From NCBI GenBank assembly GCA_029981855.1, contig JARRCS010000006.1, forward strand, positions 53,533 through 117,532: a DNA stretch of 64,000 nt. The letters are read 5' to 3'. Made by a program: the position numbers and the translations under genes. Shown piece by piece: positions 26,959-36,027 of this stretch (its first letter is position 1; every line of letters begins with the position of its first letter). The stretch is from Halanaerobiales bacterium (GTDB lineage Bacteria; Bacillota; Halanaerobiia; Halanaerobiales; DTU029). The notes under the pieces are model-generated. The model saw only the letters and a list, made by a program, of their open reading frames with translations. It did no database searches and was not told where the DNA came from.

Positions 26959-27987
26959 ATGATTAAAGTACTGGTTGTAGATGACTCAGCCTTTATGAGA
27001 CAGCTCTTTAAAAAAACTATTGAAAACGAACCCGATTTAAAGGTTATTGCAACTGCCCGGAATGGGAAAGAGGCTTTAAAGAAAATTAAGGAATTAACCC
27101 CGGATGTAGTTACTCTTGATATTGAAATGCCCGTCCTTAACGGTCTCGATACATTAAAAAAAATCATGGCAGCCTCCGACCCGGTACCAACAATCATGGT
27201 CAGTGCTCTGAGCAACAGGGAGATAATATTAAACGCCCTGGAAATAGGTGCTTTTGACTTTATTCCCAAACCTTCAGGCTCTATCTCCCCTGACATTAGT
27301 GATATAACAAAGGAATTACTGGCAAAAATAAGGGCAGCAGCCGCTCTGGATAAACCCCTGCGTAATATTAAACTGATCAGGCCCTATCAGAACAAAGTTA
27401 AAAGAATAAGGCGAGATAATTTCCCAATAATCGCCATCGGGGCTTCCTCAGGCGGCCCCAAAGCTTTAAAGGAGATTATCCCTGTCTTCCCGGCAGATTT
27501 TCCGGCAGCCTTGATCATTGTCCAGCATATGCCGGCCGGATTCACAACCTCCCTGGCCCAGAGACTTAACCAGGAATCGGCCATTACGGTTAAGGAAGCT
27601 ACCGAATTTGACCGTATCGAGCCCGGGCTTGCCCTGGTTGCCCCCGGCAACTACCATCTGGAAGTTAACCAGGACGGGGGGATAATTCTAAACCAGGCTC
27701 CACCCAAATGGGGGGTTAGGCCCTGTGTGGACTACATGCTTACCTCTGCCGGCAGGCATTTTAAAGAAAGGGTAATCGGTGTCATCCTAACCGGAATGGG
27801 CCATGATGGTGCAGAAGGTATGCAGGTTGTCAAAAATAATCATGGTTATGGTATTGTGGAAGATAAAAGCACCGCCCTGGTTTACGGTATGCCCGGATCT
27901 ACCATCAAAGCCAATGCCTACGATGAAATCTTACCCCTGCAGCAGATTCCCTTCAGGATAATCGAATTAATTGAAAGGAGATTTTAG
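26959..27987 (+). CDS. cheB: Protein-glutamate methylesterase/deamidase CheB
   Basis: 342 residues. Receiver domain: VVDDSAFMRQL, phospho-acceptor D in VVTLDIEMPVLNG, lysine in DFIPKPSG. Methylesterase domain: catalytic serine in IGASSGGPKAL, histidine in IIVQHMPAGF, aspartate in GVILTGMGHDGAEGM. It demethylates chemoreceptors on phosphorylation by CheA. A strong AGGAGG precedes the ATG. It is followed immediately by cheR, and both stand alone in a minus-strand neighbourhood, with no cheA, cheW or receptor nearby. Confidence 0.96.
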   Translation: MIKVLVVDDSAFMRQLFKKTIENEPDLKVIATARNGKEALKKIKELTPDVVTLDIEMPVLNGLDTLKKIMAASDPVPTIMVSALSNREIILNALEIGAFDFIPKPSGSISPDISDITKELLAKIRAAAALDKPLRNIKLIRPYQNKVKRIRRDNFPIIAIGASSGGPKALKEIIPVFPADFPAALIIVQHMPAGFTTSLAQRLNQESAITVKEATEFDRIEPGLALVAPGNYHLEVNQDGGIILNQAPPKWGVRPCVDYMLTSAGRHFKERVIGVILTGMGHDGAEGMQVVKNNHGYGIVEDKSTALVYGMPGSTIKANAYDEILPLQQIPFRIIELIERRF

Positions 27988-28776
27988 ATGTCGATGACCT
28001 TTAATGAATTCAAGGATAGAGCCACTAAAATACTCAACTTAAAGCTAGATGGATATAAATTAAATAGAGTACAGCGCAGGACAGATAGCTTGATGCGCCG
28101 TTATAATATTAGCAATTATGACGAATGCCTTAAACGATTGGAAAAGGATAAGGATTTTCGAGCTGCCTACCTGAACCACTTTACCATTAACACATCCGAA
28201 TTCTTTCGTAATCCCGAAAACTTTTCCTACCTCCAGAAAAATATCTTCCCTGCCCTTTTTAAGTCCGGTAGTAGAATTAAAATCTGGAGTGCCCCCTGTT
28301 CCAACGGTTCGGAGCCCTATACCCTGGCTATCATTTTAGCAGAACTCAAGTATAAAACAAACCAGTATCAGATCCTGGCCAGTGACCTGGATCCCAATAT
28401 AATTGAGGTGGCTAAAAAGGGAATCTATGGTTTAAATTCCTTACAAAATGTACCTGATCATTTATTACATAAATACTTCACCCTTCTTCCGGGTAATGCC
28501 AATAAATATCAATTGAAAGAGAGTATTATCAGCCGGGTAACCTTTGAAATAAAGGATCTAATTAATGAGCCCTATCCGGATGATTGGGATTTGATTCTCA
28601 GCCGCAATTTCTTTATCTATTTGACTAAAGATTTTAAAGAGAAACTGGTCCAGAAATTTTCCGCGGCTCTCAAGCCAGGCGGATATTTATTTTTAGGTAA
28701 TACCGAATTTATCTTTAACCCGGAAAAATATGGTTTAAAAAAGGTATATTCTTCTTTTTATCAGAAGATAGAATAA
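27988..28776 (+). CDS. cheR: Chemotaxis protein methyltransferase CheR
   Basis: 262 residues. N-terminal all-helical domain (residues about 1-75), then the SAM-dependent methyltransferase domain with TINTSEFFRNPENF, SAPCSNGSEPYTLAI (glycine-poor SAM loop of CheR) and LILSRNFFIYLTKDFKEKLV. Methylates receptor glutamates, opposite to CheB. The start codon begins right after the cheB stop, with AAAGGAG inside cheB. N31 to I replacement in the C-terminal catalytic NVFIY-type motif (here NFFIYL) looks harmless. Confidence 0.95.
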   Translation: MSMTFNEFKDRATKILNLKLDGYKLNRVQRRTDSLMRRYNISNYDECLKRLEKDKDFRAAYLNHFTINTSEFFRNPENFSYLQKNIFPALFKSGSRIKIWSAPCSNGSEPYTLAIILAELKYKTNQYQILASDLDPNIIEVAKKGIYGLNSLQNVPDHLLHKYFTLLPGNANKYQLKESIISRVTFEIKDLINEPYPDDWDLILSRNFFIYLTKDFKEKLVQKFSAALKPGGYLFLGNTEFIFNPEKYGLKKVYSSFYQKIE

Positions 28777-28782
28777 GGATGC

Positions 28783-29424
28783 CTATTCCTCTTCTTCCCA
28801 GCTGAGATGGTAGATTAAACTGACAATCCCTACAGCCAGGTCCTCATTACGGACTACTATATCCTCGGGAAGAATTAACCGGGTAGGAGCAAAATTCCAG
28901 ATGGATTTAATACCTACGTCAACCAGCTGTTGAGCTACCTCCTGGGCTGCACTTGCCGGTACGGTAATAATCCCTATTTTTATATCCTTTTCTTTAACAA
29001 CCTCCTTAAGTTCCTTCATGCTTCTAACTGTAATCTCTCCAATTTTATTCCCGATCTTACCCAGATCGGCATCCAGGACCTCGGCAATCTTAAGCCCCAT
29101 TTTGGCAAATCCCTGATAATTAACCAGAGCCCTGCCCAGATTACCCGCCCCGATTAAAACAGCCGGCCACAGTCTATTTACCCCCAGTATCTTACCGATG
29201 GATTTTTTTAAAGAGGCCACATCATAACCAACACCCCTGCGGCCGAATTCCCCGTAATAAGAGAGGTCCTTTCTGACCTGGGTCGAGGGGATTCCCAGCT
29301 TGCCACCAAGCTCCTTGGAGGAGACAACCTCAACATCTTCAAAGGTCTCCAGTTTGTCTAAACACCGGTAATATAATGGTAATCTCTCTACCGTTGCCCT
29401 GGGTATGGAACTACGGTTCTTCAC
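28783..29424 (-). CDS. rex: Redox-sensing transcriptional repressor Rex
   Basis: 213 residues. N-terminal winged helix (SIPRATVERLPLYYRCLDKL; GIPSTQVRKDLSYYGEFGRRGVGYD) and a Rossmann domain with GAGNLGRALVNY for NAD(H) binding. Rex binds operators when NADH/NAD+ is low and releases on NADH binding. Convergent with cheR, and its own promoter contains an imperfect Rex-like palindrome. The best operator in the window lies upstream of the hydrogenase maturation operon, giving a plausible direct target. Confidence 0.95.
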   Translation of the reverse strand: MKNRSSIPRATVERLPLYYRCLDKLETFEDVEVVSSKELGGKLGIPSTQVRKDLSYYGEFGRRGVGYDVASLKKSIGKILGVNRLWPAVLIGAGNLGRALVNYQGFAKMGLKIAEVLDADLGKIGNKIGEITVRSMKELKEVVKEKDIKIGIITVPASAAQEVAQQLVDVGIKSIWNFAPTRLILPEDIVVRNEDLAVGIVSLIYHLSWEEEE

Positions 29425-29495
29425 TCTTCTTCACTCCTTTAATAGGTTGGTTTGAATCTATTAAAAATCTTCTAATTTAATCATCTTCTAGTTAG

Positions 29496-29533
29496 GTTAT
29501 TATAATTATAACAAAAAATAAGGTAGATGTCAG
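29496..29533 (-). promoter_or_regulatory. rex promoter with imperfect Rex-like palindrome
   Basis: Minus strand CTGACA (29528-29533), 17-base spacer, perfect TATAAT (29505-29510). GTTATTATAATTATAACAA (29496-29514) spans the -10 box and partly matches the clostridial Rex consensus TTGTTAANNNNTTAACAA, suggesting autoregulation; three mismatches make this tentative. Confidence 0.55.
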
Positions 29534-29557
29534 CAATTTCCCTTATTTCAGGTAAAG

Positions 29558-29589
29558 AAGCGGAAAACCCATCTGTTCCCAGATGGGTT
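29558..29589 (-). terminator. Intrinsic terminator after metG
   Basis: Minus strand AACCCATCTG, loop GGAA, CAGATGGGTT, then TTCCGCTTCTTT. A 10-bp perfect stem, 37 bases downstream of the metG stop. Confidence 0.75.
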
Positions 29590-29625
29590 AGCAGAAACTG
29601 TTCTCCGGTTCCGGTATCTAAACCG

Positions 29626-31611
29626 TTATTTTACTTTACTACCATTGCTGATGTCCTTTTCCACGGTAGTTAGTGTTAAATCTCCTTCCTCATTTGAAGC
29701 AGCCAGGATCATACCGTTGGACTTGACTCCGAAGATGGTTGCGGGCTCCAGGTTGGCTACCATGATTATCTTTTTACCGACCAGCTCATCGGCCTGGTAG
29801 TGTTTGGCTATACCGGCCACCAGCTGTCTCTGCTCTTCACCCAGATCAACCTGAAGTTTCAGGAGCTTGTTACTACCTTCAATCCTCTCGGCTTCGAGCA
29901 CCTCTGCAACCCTCAGATCCAGTTTGGTAAATTCCTCGAAACTGACTAAATCCTTCTCTTCATTTTTAGCTTCTGCTTTAGCTTTTTTGGCCTCTGCAGC
30001 AGTATGGTTAGATGTATCTTCTTTGAAAATTTTCTCATCCCTCACTTTATCCTCAACCCCTTCAAAGTATTTCTCCAGATCTATTCTGGGGAAGATCGGT
30101 TCGCCCTTATTAACCCTCGTCCCTGCGGGCAAAACCCCCCATTCCTTCAGGTCATCCCAGCTGGTCTTTCTGATAAGCTCTTCAACTCCCATCTGCCGCC
30201 CGATCTTATAAGGGGTCTCTATTAGATAGGGTTTCAAAAGACCGGCGATAATCCTCAGAGACTCAAGTAAATTGTACAACACCGTGCCCAGTCTATCCTT
30301 TTTATCCTCATCCCGGGCCAGAATCCAGGGTGTTGTCTGATCAATATACTTATTTGCCCTCCGAATATAGTTCCACAGCTCCTCCAGAGCTACGGTAAAG
30401 CGGAGTTTCTCCATATTCTCTTCAACCAGCTTTATTGTCTTACTGGCAAAATTTTTCAGATCATCATCGACATCCTCTGCCTGGCCTGCTTCGGGGATAA
30501 CACCGTCAAAATACTGTTCCACCATACTGATGGTCCGGTTAAGCAGATTACCCAGATCATTGGCCAGATCGGAATTGATCCGCTGAATCAGGGCCTCAGT
30601 TGAATAGGTACCATCTGTACCGAAGGCCACCTCCCGTAACAGGTAGTAGCGGATGGGATCAACCCCGAAGTCATCAATCAGGATATTGGGGTCGACCACG
30701 TTGCCCTTGGATTTGGACATCTTACCCGTTTTGGTCAGCAACCACCCATGGCCGAAGACCTTTTTGGGCAGAGGCAGATCGAGGGCCATCAGGATAATAG
30801 GCCAGATAATGGTGTGAAAACGCAGGATATCCTTGCCGACCAGATGGATATCGGCAGGCCAGTAATGGTTAAAATTCTCTTCATCGGTCAGGTAGCCAAT
30901 AGCGGTGATATAGTTGCTCAAGGCATCAAACCAGACATAGATAACGTGGTTATCATCAATAGTAACCGGGATGCCCCAGTCAAAGGTGGTTCGGGATACG
31001 CTTAAATCGTCCAGGCCCTGTTCGATAAAGTTAATCATCTCATTACGCCGGCTCTCCGGCTGTATGAAGTCAGGGTTATTTTTGATATGCTCCAGCAGTC
31101 TATCGGCATACTTGCTCAGTTTAAAGAAGTAGCTCTCTTCCTCCACCCATTCAACCTGCCGGCCGCAGTCCGGACAGGTCTTATCCTCTGCAAGCTGCCT
31201 CTCCGTCCAGAAACTCTCACAGGGGGTACAGTACCATCCTTCATACTTCCCCTTGTAAATATCCCCCTTATCATAGATCTTCTTAAAGATTTCCTGGACA
31301 ACCTTCTCGTGCCTCGGTTCTGTCGTCCTGATAAAATAATCATAGTCAATTCCCAACCTCTGCCAGAGAGCCTTGAAGGTTGCCACGATCTCATCTACAT
31401 ACTCCTTGGGCTCTTTGCCGGCAGCCGCAGCCTTGCGCTCAATCTTCTGCCCGTGTTCATCTGAACCGGTCAGAAACATGGTATCAAACCCCTGCATTGT
31501 CTTATACCTGGCCATGGTATCAGCAGCCACCGTAGTATAGGCATGACCGATATGTAGCTTATCACTGGGATAGTAGATCGGGGTCGTTATATAGAAAGTA
31601 TCCTTAGCCAT
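29626..31611 (-). CDS. metG: Methionine--tRNA ligase
   Basis: 661 residues from the ATG at 31611 (MAKDTFYITTPIYYPSDKLHIGHAYT), preceded by AAAGGAG; HIGH-type motif HIGHAY. Zinc motif CTPCESFW ... CPDCGRQ near residue 127, signature KMSKSKGNVVDP and a C-terminal tRNA-binding EMAP-like domain (FEEFTKLDLRVAEVLEAERI). End of the tmk-darA-holB-ricT-yabA-trmN6-rsmI-metG block, as in Bacillus, separated from rsmI by a dispersed repeat. Confidence 0.96.
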   Translation of the reverse strand: MAKDTFYITTPIYYPSDKLHIGHAYTTVAADTMARYKTMQGFDTMFLTGSDEHGQKIERKAAAAGKEPKEYVDEIVATFKALWQRLGIDYDYFIRTTEPRHEKVVQEIFKKIYDKGDIYKGKYEGWYCTPCESFWTERQLAEDKTCPDCGRQVEWVEEESYFFKLSKYADRLLEHIKNNPDFIQPESRRNEMINFIEQGLDDLSVSRTTFDWGIPVTIDDNHVIYVWFDALSNYITAIGYLTDEENFNHYWPADIHLVGKDILRFHTIIWPIILMALDLPLPKKVFGHGWLLTKTGKMSKSKGNVVDPNILIDDFGVDPIRYYLLREVAFGTDGTYSTEALIQRINSDLANDLGNLLNRTISMVEQYFDGVIPEAGQAEDVDDDLKNFASKTIKLVEENMEKLRFTVALEELWNYIRRANKYIDQTTPWILARDEDKKDRLGTVLYNLLESLRIIAGLLKPYLIETPYKIGRQMGVEELIRKTSWDDLKEWGVLPAGTRVNKGEPIFPRIDLEKYFEGVEDKVRDEKIFKEDTSNHTAAEAKKAKAEAKNEEKDLVSFEEFTKLDLRVAEVLEAERIEGSNKLLKLQVDLGEEQRQLVAGIAKHYQADELVGKKIIMVANLEPATIFGVKSNGMILAASNEEGDLTLTTVEKDISNGSKVK

Positions 31612-31691
31612 CGATTTTCTCCTTTCACTCTGATTTTTATCCTCTGGATGATGACAGGTCAACCTCTTTCAATTAGTACCTCACTTCCATT

Positions 31692-31727
31692 AGCAAACAA
31701 CTGCAAATAGATGTTGGAGAGATGTTT
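31692..31727 (+). repeat. Dispersed intergenic repeat (copy 4)
   Basis: AGCAAACAACTGCAAATAGA followed by TGTTGGAGAGATGTTT, nearly identical to copies 5 and 6. Sits between rsmI and metG. Confidence 0.75.
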
Positions 31728-31781
31728 CAAAAAGGAAATTTCTATAGTTTTAATTTTACTCTAATTTTATTAAACTTTCTA

Positions 31782-32636
31782 CTAGTTGTCAACATGGCCG
31801 ATTGCTACCGCTTCTTTATAAACCTCTCTCTTCGGAAGGTCCCTGATCCGGGCAACCTCCTTGATGGCCTGCTTTTTCGTTAAGCCCTTCTCCATCATTA
31901 ATTTAAGGTGCTCCATAATGCTAAGTTCTTCCCAGCCTTCGGTCTCGGGCTCCACCTCTTTTATTCCTTCAATTACGATAACTATCTCTCCCTTGATCTT
32001 CCTATCCGCTATTTTCGTCAAAATCTCCTCAGCAGTCCCATATAGTTTTTCCTCATGTATCTTGGTCAGCTCCCTGACCACCGCCAGCCTTCTCTCTCTC
32101 AGTACAGATGAAAGCTCAATCAGGGTCTCCTTCAACCTGTAAGGTGATTCATAGAGGATTACTGTCCTGGTCTCTCGCTTAAGCTCCTCTAGCCGTTCTT
32201 GCCTCTCCTTGCCTTTGCGCGGGAGAAAGCCTTCAAAGATAAATCTCTCCATATCCAGGCCGGAGACGACCAGGGCAGAGATGGCGGCCGTCGGACCGGG
32301 TACAGGTATTATCTCTATCCCCGCCTCAATGGCCTTTTTAATAATTATCAGACCGGGGTCGGAGATTCCCGGCATCCCGGCATCACTAACCAGAGCCAGG
32401 TTTTTTCCCTGCTCCAGCATCGATAATAGCTTACCGGCCTTTTCCTGCTCATTATGCTCATGATAACTGGTTAGAGGAGTATCGAGCGCAAAATAATTTA
32501 AGAGCCGGGCTGTCCTCCGGGTATCCTCTGCGGCAATCAGGTCAACTTCCTGCAAGGTCTTTAAGGCCCTGTGGGAGATATCATCAAGATTCCCGATCGG
32601 TGTCCCGCATATATATAGTTTCCCTCTCTCACTCAT
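31782..32636 (-). CDS. rsmI: 16S rRNA (cytidine1402-2'-O)-methyltransferase RsmI
   Basis: 284 residues from the ATG at 32636 (MSERGKLYICGTPIGNLDDIS), preceded by GGAGAGG. Tetrapyrrole-methylase fold with GTPIGNL, LIAAEDTR, SYHEHNE and SDAGMPGISDPG motifs, all RsmI hallmarks. Methylates the ribose of C1402 in the decoding centre. Adjoins trmN6 as in Bacillus (yabC/yabB order). Confidence 0.95.
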   Translation of the reverse strand: MSERGKLYICGTPIGNLDDISHRALKTLQEVDLIAAEDTRRTARLLNYFALDTPLTSYHEHNEQEKAGKLLSMLEQGKNLALVSDAGMPGISDPGLIIIKKAIEAGIEIIPVPGPTAAISALVVSGLDMERFIFEGFLPRKGKERQERLEELKRETRTVILYESPYRLKETLIELSSVLRERRLAVVRELTKIHEEKLYGTAEEILTKIADRKIKGEIVIVIEGIKEVEPETEGWEELSIMEHLKLMMEKGLTKKQAIKEVARIRDLPKREVYKEAVAIGHVDN

Positions 32637-33360
32637 GACTATCCTCTCCATAGATTCGTTTTACCGTATCAGTATATTCACTGGAATTCTCCTTATAGAC
32701 TATCAGGGCCGGCTCAACCTCTAGCCCGGGTTTGGCCCCCTTTCTGGCCTCGATCAAAAATGTCTTACACCCGGTCTTTAACCTGGACTGGATCATCATT
32801 AATCTCTTCGGTTCCAGATTATACTCCCTCAAAAGAATCATTATCTCGACTAGACGCAGGGTGCGGTGGACCATGGTCAGCCGCCCGCCAAATCTCAAAA
32901 GATCGGCCCCTGCCCTGATGACATCCTCTAAACTGGCATGAATCTCATGCCTGGCAATGGCTATCTCCTTATTTTTAGTAATCTTCCCGCTATTAGGAGG
33001 CATATAGGGGGGGTTGGTAACTACCACATCCACACTCTCAGGCTCAATATAATCTGTCGCCTGCCTTAAATCCCCCTCGATTATTTCGATAACATTCTCC
33101 AGCCCGTTCATCCTAACACTGCGTCTGGACATCTCAACCAGGGCGGGTTGGATCTCCAGACCGATGACCCGGGCCGGATTTTGTTTGAATGCCAAAAGCA
33201 GTGGAATTACTCCACTGCCACTACCGAGGTCAACCACTATTTCTTCCTTTTTAACCCTGGTAAAATTGGCCAGAAAGACCGAGTCATTACCGAATTTAAA
33301 AAACCTGGAGTTCTGAATTATCCTTAAGCTTCCGGGGATTAAAAAGTGTATCTCTTCCAT
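32629..33360 (-). CDS. tRNA1(Val) (adenine37-N6)-methyltransferase-like (TrmN6/YabB)
   Basis: 243 residues from the ATG at 33360 (MEEIHFLIPGSLRIIQ), nine bases after AGAGGAG, which also removes an overlap with yabA. SAM motif VVDLGSGSGVIPLLLA and the amino-methyltransferase catalytic NPPY in DVVVTNPPYMPP. N6-adenine methylation of tRNA1(Val) is known for E. coli YfiC; function of the Firmicute branch is by homology. Confidence 0.88.
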   Translation of the reverse strand: MEEIHFLIPGSLRIIQNSRFFKFGNDSVFLANFTRVKKEEIVVDLGSGSGVIPLLLAFKQNPARVIGLEIQPALVEMSRRSVRMNGLENVIEIIEGDLRQATDYIEPESVDVVVTNPPYMPPNSGKITKNKEIAIARHEIHASLEDVIRAGADLLRFGGRLTMVHRTLRLVEIMILLREYNLEPKRLMMIQSRLKTGCKTFLIEARKGAKPGLEVEPALIVYKENSSEYTDTVKRIYGEDSHE

Positions 33361-33365
33361 ATCTA

Positions 33366-33674
33366 CTACTCCTCTAGCCGGTTTTCGATTAATTGCTGAC
33401 AAAAGAGACAATCGCCCTTCCTCTTTTCACCAAAACTTGGATGACAGATATGATACCCCTCATTATAGAGACGGATTAGATTGGAATAGCCCGCCCCCCT
33501 CCGGTCATTCTTTTTCTCAAAGACGAGCTCCTTCAGTTCAGCATTCTCTTCCTTTAATCTCTCATTTTCCTTATATAGATTATAGGTGATATCCTTCAGC
33601 CGCTGGAACCTGAGCGACATCTCCTCCAGCTGTTCCTGAAAATAAGCAAGGGCACTTAAAATCTCTTCATCCAT
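33366..33674 (-). CDS. yabA: Replication initiation control protein YabA
   Basis: 102 residues: N-terminal leucine-zipper-like coiled coil at about residues 5-55 (LAYFQEQLEEMSLRFQRLKD) and a C-terminal zinc site HICHPSFGEKRKGDCLFCQQ. In Bacillus YabA tethers DnaA to the DnaN clamp and limits initiation. Its place between ricT and trmN6 matches the Bacillus order. Confidence 0.92.
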   Translation of the reverse strand: MDEEILSALAYFQEQLEEMSLRFQRLKDITYNLYKENERLKEENAELKELVFEKKNDRRGAGYSNLIRLYNEGYHICHPSFGEKRKGDCLFCQQLIENRLEE

Positions 33675-33728
33675 TACAGTCTCTCCCTATTTTGCGAAAT
33701 TGCCAGAAAATCTTAACTAAGTAAGATA

Positions 33729-34535
33729 TTAATTCGATTCATACCCATTGATCTCTTCTAAATCAACCTCAACATATTCATCATTCCCGATATCGACCTT
33801 GAGCGTCTGTTTGACCAGATTACGGTCTACAATCTCACCCTCACCGATATCCAGTTCGACAGTTTCACCAATATCAGGCATCTCCTTCTTAAGCTGTTTA
33901 TAGACATTGGACTCAAACTTAAGGCAGCACATCAACCTGCCGCAGACTCCGGAAATTTTAGCCGGGTTAAGGGAGAGTTCCTGTTTTTTGGCCATTTTAA
34001 TGGAGATCGGGTCAAAGTCCCGCAGAAAGATAGTACAGCAGAGTGGCCGGCCGCAGATACCCATACCGCCAATCATCTTAGCCTCATCTCTCACCCCTAT
34101 CTGCCTGAGTTCAATCCTGGTTTTAAAGACCCGGGCCAGATCTTTCACCAGTTCGCGAAAATCCACCCGGCCATCTGCCGTAAAGTAAAAGATGATTTTA
34201 TTATGATCGAAGGTATACTCTACATCGATCAGTTTCATCGGTAGGCCGTGTTTTTCGATCTTTTCTAAGCAGATATAATAAGCTTCCTTCTCCAGCCGTT
34301 TATTCTCCTCATTCTTCGCCTGATCTTCCGCTGTAGCCTTACGGATCACCTTCTTTAAAGGGGCTACAATCTCCTCCTCGGTAACTTCCTTCTTTCCTAG
34401 AACAACCTCACCATATTCAATTCCCCGGGCAGTCTCTACAATTACATGGTCTCCTTTTTTTAACTCGATCTCTCCGGGATCAAAATAATAGATCTTTCCT
34501 GCTTTCTTAAAACTTACTCCAACCACTGTATACAT
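33729..34535 (-). CDS. ricT: RicT/YaaT, PSP1-domain protein
   Basis: 268 residues with the PSP1 C-terminal domain and its cysteine-rich patches: GMGICGRPLCCTIFL at about residue 158 and GVCGRLMCCLKFE at about 195. In Bacillus, RicT joins RicA and RicF in the Fe-S-containing Y-complex that acts with RNase Y in mRNA maturation. Neighbours holB and yabA match the Bacillus locus. ricA/ricF are not in the window. Confidence 0.93.
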   Translation of the reverse strand: MYTVVGVSFKKAGKIYYFDPGEIELKKGDHVIVETARGIEYGEVVLGKKEVTEEEIVAPLKKVIRKATAEDQAKNEENKRLEKEAYYICLEKIEKHGLPMKLIDVEYTFDHNKIIFYFTADGRVDFRELVKDLARVFKTRIELRQIGVRDEAKMIGGMGICGRPLCCTIFLRDFDPISIKMAKKQELSLNPAKISGVCGRLMCCLKFESNVYKQLKKEMPDIGETVELDIGEGEIVDRNLVKQTLKVDIGNDEYVEVDLEEINGYESN

Positions 34536-34575
34536 GTCTATTTACACCTCTTGTCTCTATTTAAAACCTTCCGGG

Positions 34576-35562
34576 TCATTTGCATCTCTTGGCTCGAATC
34601 TTGAATAACATTACCTGTAAGGCTAGATCCTTTTTGACATTTAAATCAATATATCCTTTGGTATTATTGATTAAAGTGATGATTGCCACCAAATCTTCTA
34701 TAGTATATATATCCTGCTGTGATTTCATTCTCTCCAGATAGTCGTAATTAACCAGTTGCTCGCAATTTCCCTGATTATATATTATTATATCTCTATACCA
34801 GCTTAATATCAAATCAAATAAAGGAAAGCCCTTTTCGATCAAGCTGACCAGCCTGTCTACCTGATTAAAGAGCTCAATGGTATTTATTTCCGGCAAACTA
34901 ATTAATAATTCCAGGATACTGCTCCTGGTATCCATAAATTCCGCGTCCTCCGACAGCTCCAGCGCCCTGCCCAGGCTGCCATCTGCCAGACGGGAGATCA
35001 AATTAGCCTGCTCTTCTTCAATACCCGACTCCAGCAGCCTCTCCTTAATCTCCTCCCGGGTAAGGGTATTTAAATGGATCTGCTGGCAGCGGGAAATCAC
35101 CGTAGGCAGGAGCTTATTCAGCTCCTCGGCCAGCAGGATGATAACGGCATATTCGGGGGGGTCTTCCAGGGTCTTCAGCAGGCTGTTTGCGGCCTCCGGG
35201 GTCATCCGGTCTGCTCTGTCGATAATGTATACCTTCCGGGAGCTCTCATAGGGTTTATAGGCTAGATCGCGCTGCAGCTCCCTGATCTGTTCGATCTTGA
35301 TGGTATTACCATCTTCAATCGTCAACAGTTTGACATCCGGATGGTTGGCATGGTTGATCTTTCTACAGGCCAGACACCCTTCACAGCTATCGAGCCTGCT
35401 CTCCTGACAGTTTAAAGACTTGGTAAACTGAAAGGCCAGGGTCTTCTTACCTACCCCCTCCTTACCGAGAAAGAGATAGGCATGATTTACCCTACCGGTT
35501 GCCAGTTCATCCTGTAAAATACGAACTGCCGCATCCTGCCCGATTACATCCTTAAAACTCAT
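34576..35562 (-). CDS. holB: DNA polymerase III subunit delta'
   Basis: 328 residues. AAA+ clamp-loader subunit with P-loop GKEGVGKKTLAFQF, a CX8CX2CX2C zinc module near residue 50 (CQESRLDSCEGCLACRK) and an SRC motif in PTVISRCQQIHL. Works with DnaX (49462-51159). The lysine-lysine end of the P-loop is typical of delta', which does not hydrolyse ATP in many species. Confidence 0.94.
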   Translation of the reverse strand: MSFKDVIGQDAAVRILQDELATGRVNHAYLFLGKEGVGKKTLAFQFTKSLNCQESRLDSCEGCLACRKINHANHPDVKLLTIEDGNTIKIEQIRELQRDLAYKPYESSRKVYIIDRADRMTPEAANSLLKTLEDPPEYAVIILLAEELNKLLPTVISRCQQIHLNTLTREEIKERLLESGIEEEQANLISRLADGSLGRALELSEDAEFMDTRSSILELLISLPEINTIELFNQVDRLVSLIEKGFPLFDLILSWYRDIIIYNQGNCEQLVNYDYLERMKSQQDIYTIEDLVAIITLINNTKGYIDLNVKKDLALQVMLFKIRAKRCK

Positions 35563-35633
35563 CTATTAACCCTCACTTTACTCATTCTTAATGTCAATCC
35601 CTGTAAAAAATAATATCTCTTTCCTTTCGGAAA

Positions 35634-35662
35634 TAACTACAAATAGATGTTGGAGAGATGTT
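35634..35662 (+). repeat. Dispersed intergenic repeat (copy 5, short)
   Basis: AACTACAAATAGATGTTGGAGAGATGTT-type core only, in the gap between darA and holB. One C-to-A change in the ACTGC part. Confidence 0.65.
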
Positions 35663-35668
35663 CCCGTT

Positions 35669-35998
35669 CTAGATCTTTAAAAACTGCTCCACATTAAGGA
35701 TGAAGACCGTAGCACCGCCGATCTGAACCTCCATGGGAAAAGAATAATAACTATCCAGGGAATTGGCCACCGGTGACATGGGGGCAATGGTTTTTTTTCG
35801 GGATTTGCAGTTCTCCTTAATAATCTCAATTAACTCCTCTACATGCTCTGCATCGGTACCGACCATAAAGGTCGTATTACCCTCCCGTAAAAATCCCCCG
35901 GTACTTGCCATTTTGGTAGCCTTGAAACCTGCCTTATTGAGGGCATCCATCAAATCCTGGGCATCATGATCATGGACAACAGCAATCACCATTTTCAT
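35669..35998 (-). CDS. darA: PII-like cyclic di-AMP receptor DarA/PstA (YaaQ)
   Basis: 109 residues from the ATG at 35998 (MKMVIAVVHDHDAQDLMDAL), behind GAAGGGAG; this gives the exact family length, while an upstream GTG at 36031 would add 11 residues. Motifs: ATKMASTGGFLREGNTTFMVG, which forms the T-loop region and ligand pocket of these proteins. They bind c-di-AMP; partners are unknown. Located between tmk and holB as in Bacillus (yaaQ). Confidence 0.93.
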   Translation of the reverse strand: MKMVIAVVHDHDAQDLMDALNKAGFKATKMASTGGFLREGNTTFMVGTDAEHVEELIEIIKENCKSRKKTIAPMSPVANSLDSYYSFPMEVQIGGATVFILNVEQFLKI

Positions 35999-36027
35999 CT
36001 GCTCATTTCTCCCTTCTTTAATGATAA

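Noticed and set aside
31087..31464. 125-codon plus-strand frame inside metG
   Set aside because: Antisense to conserved metG domains including the zinc module.
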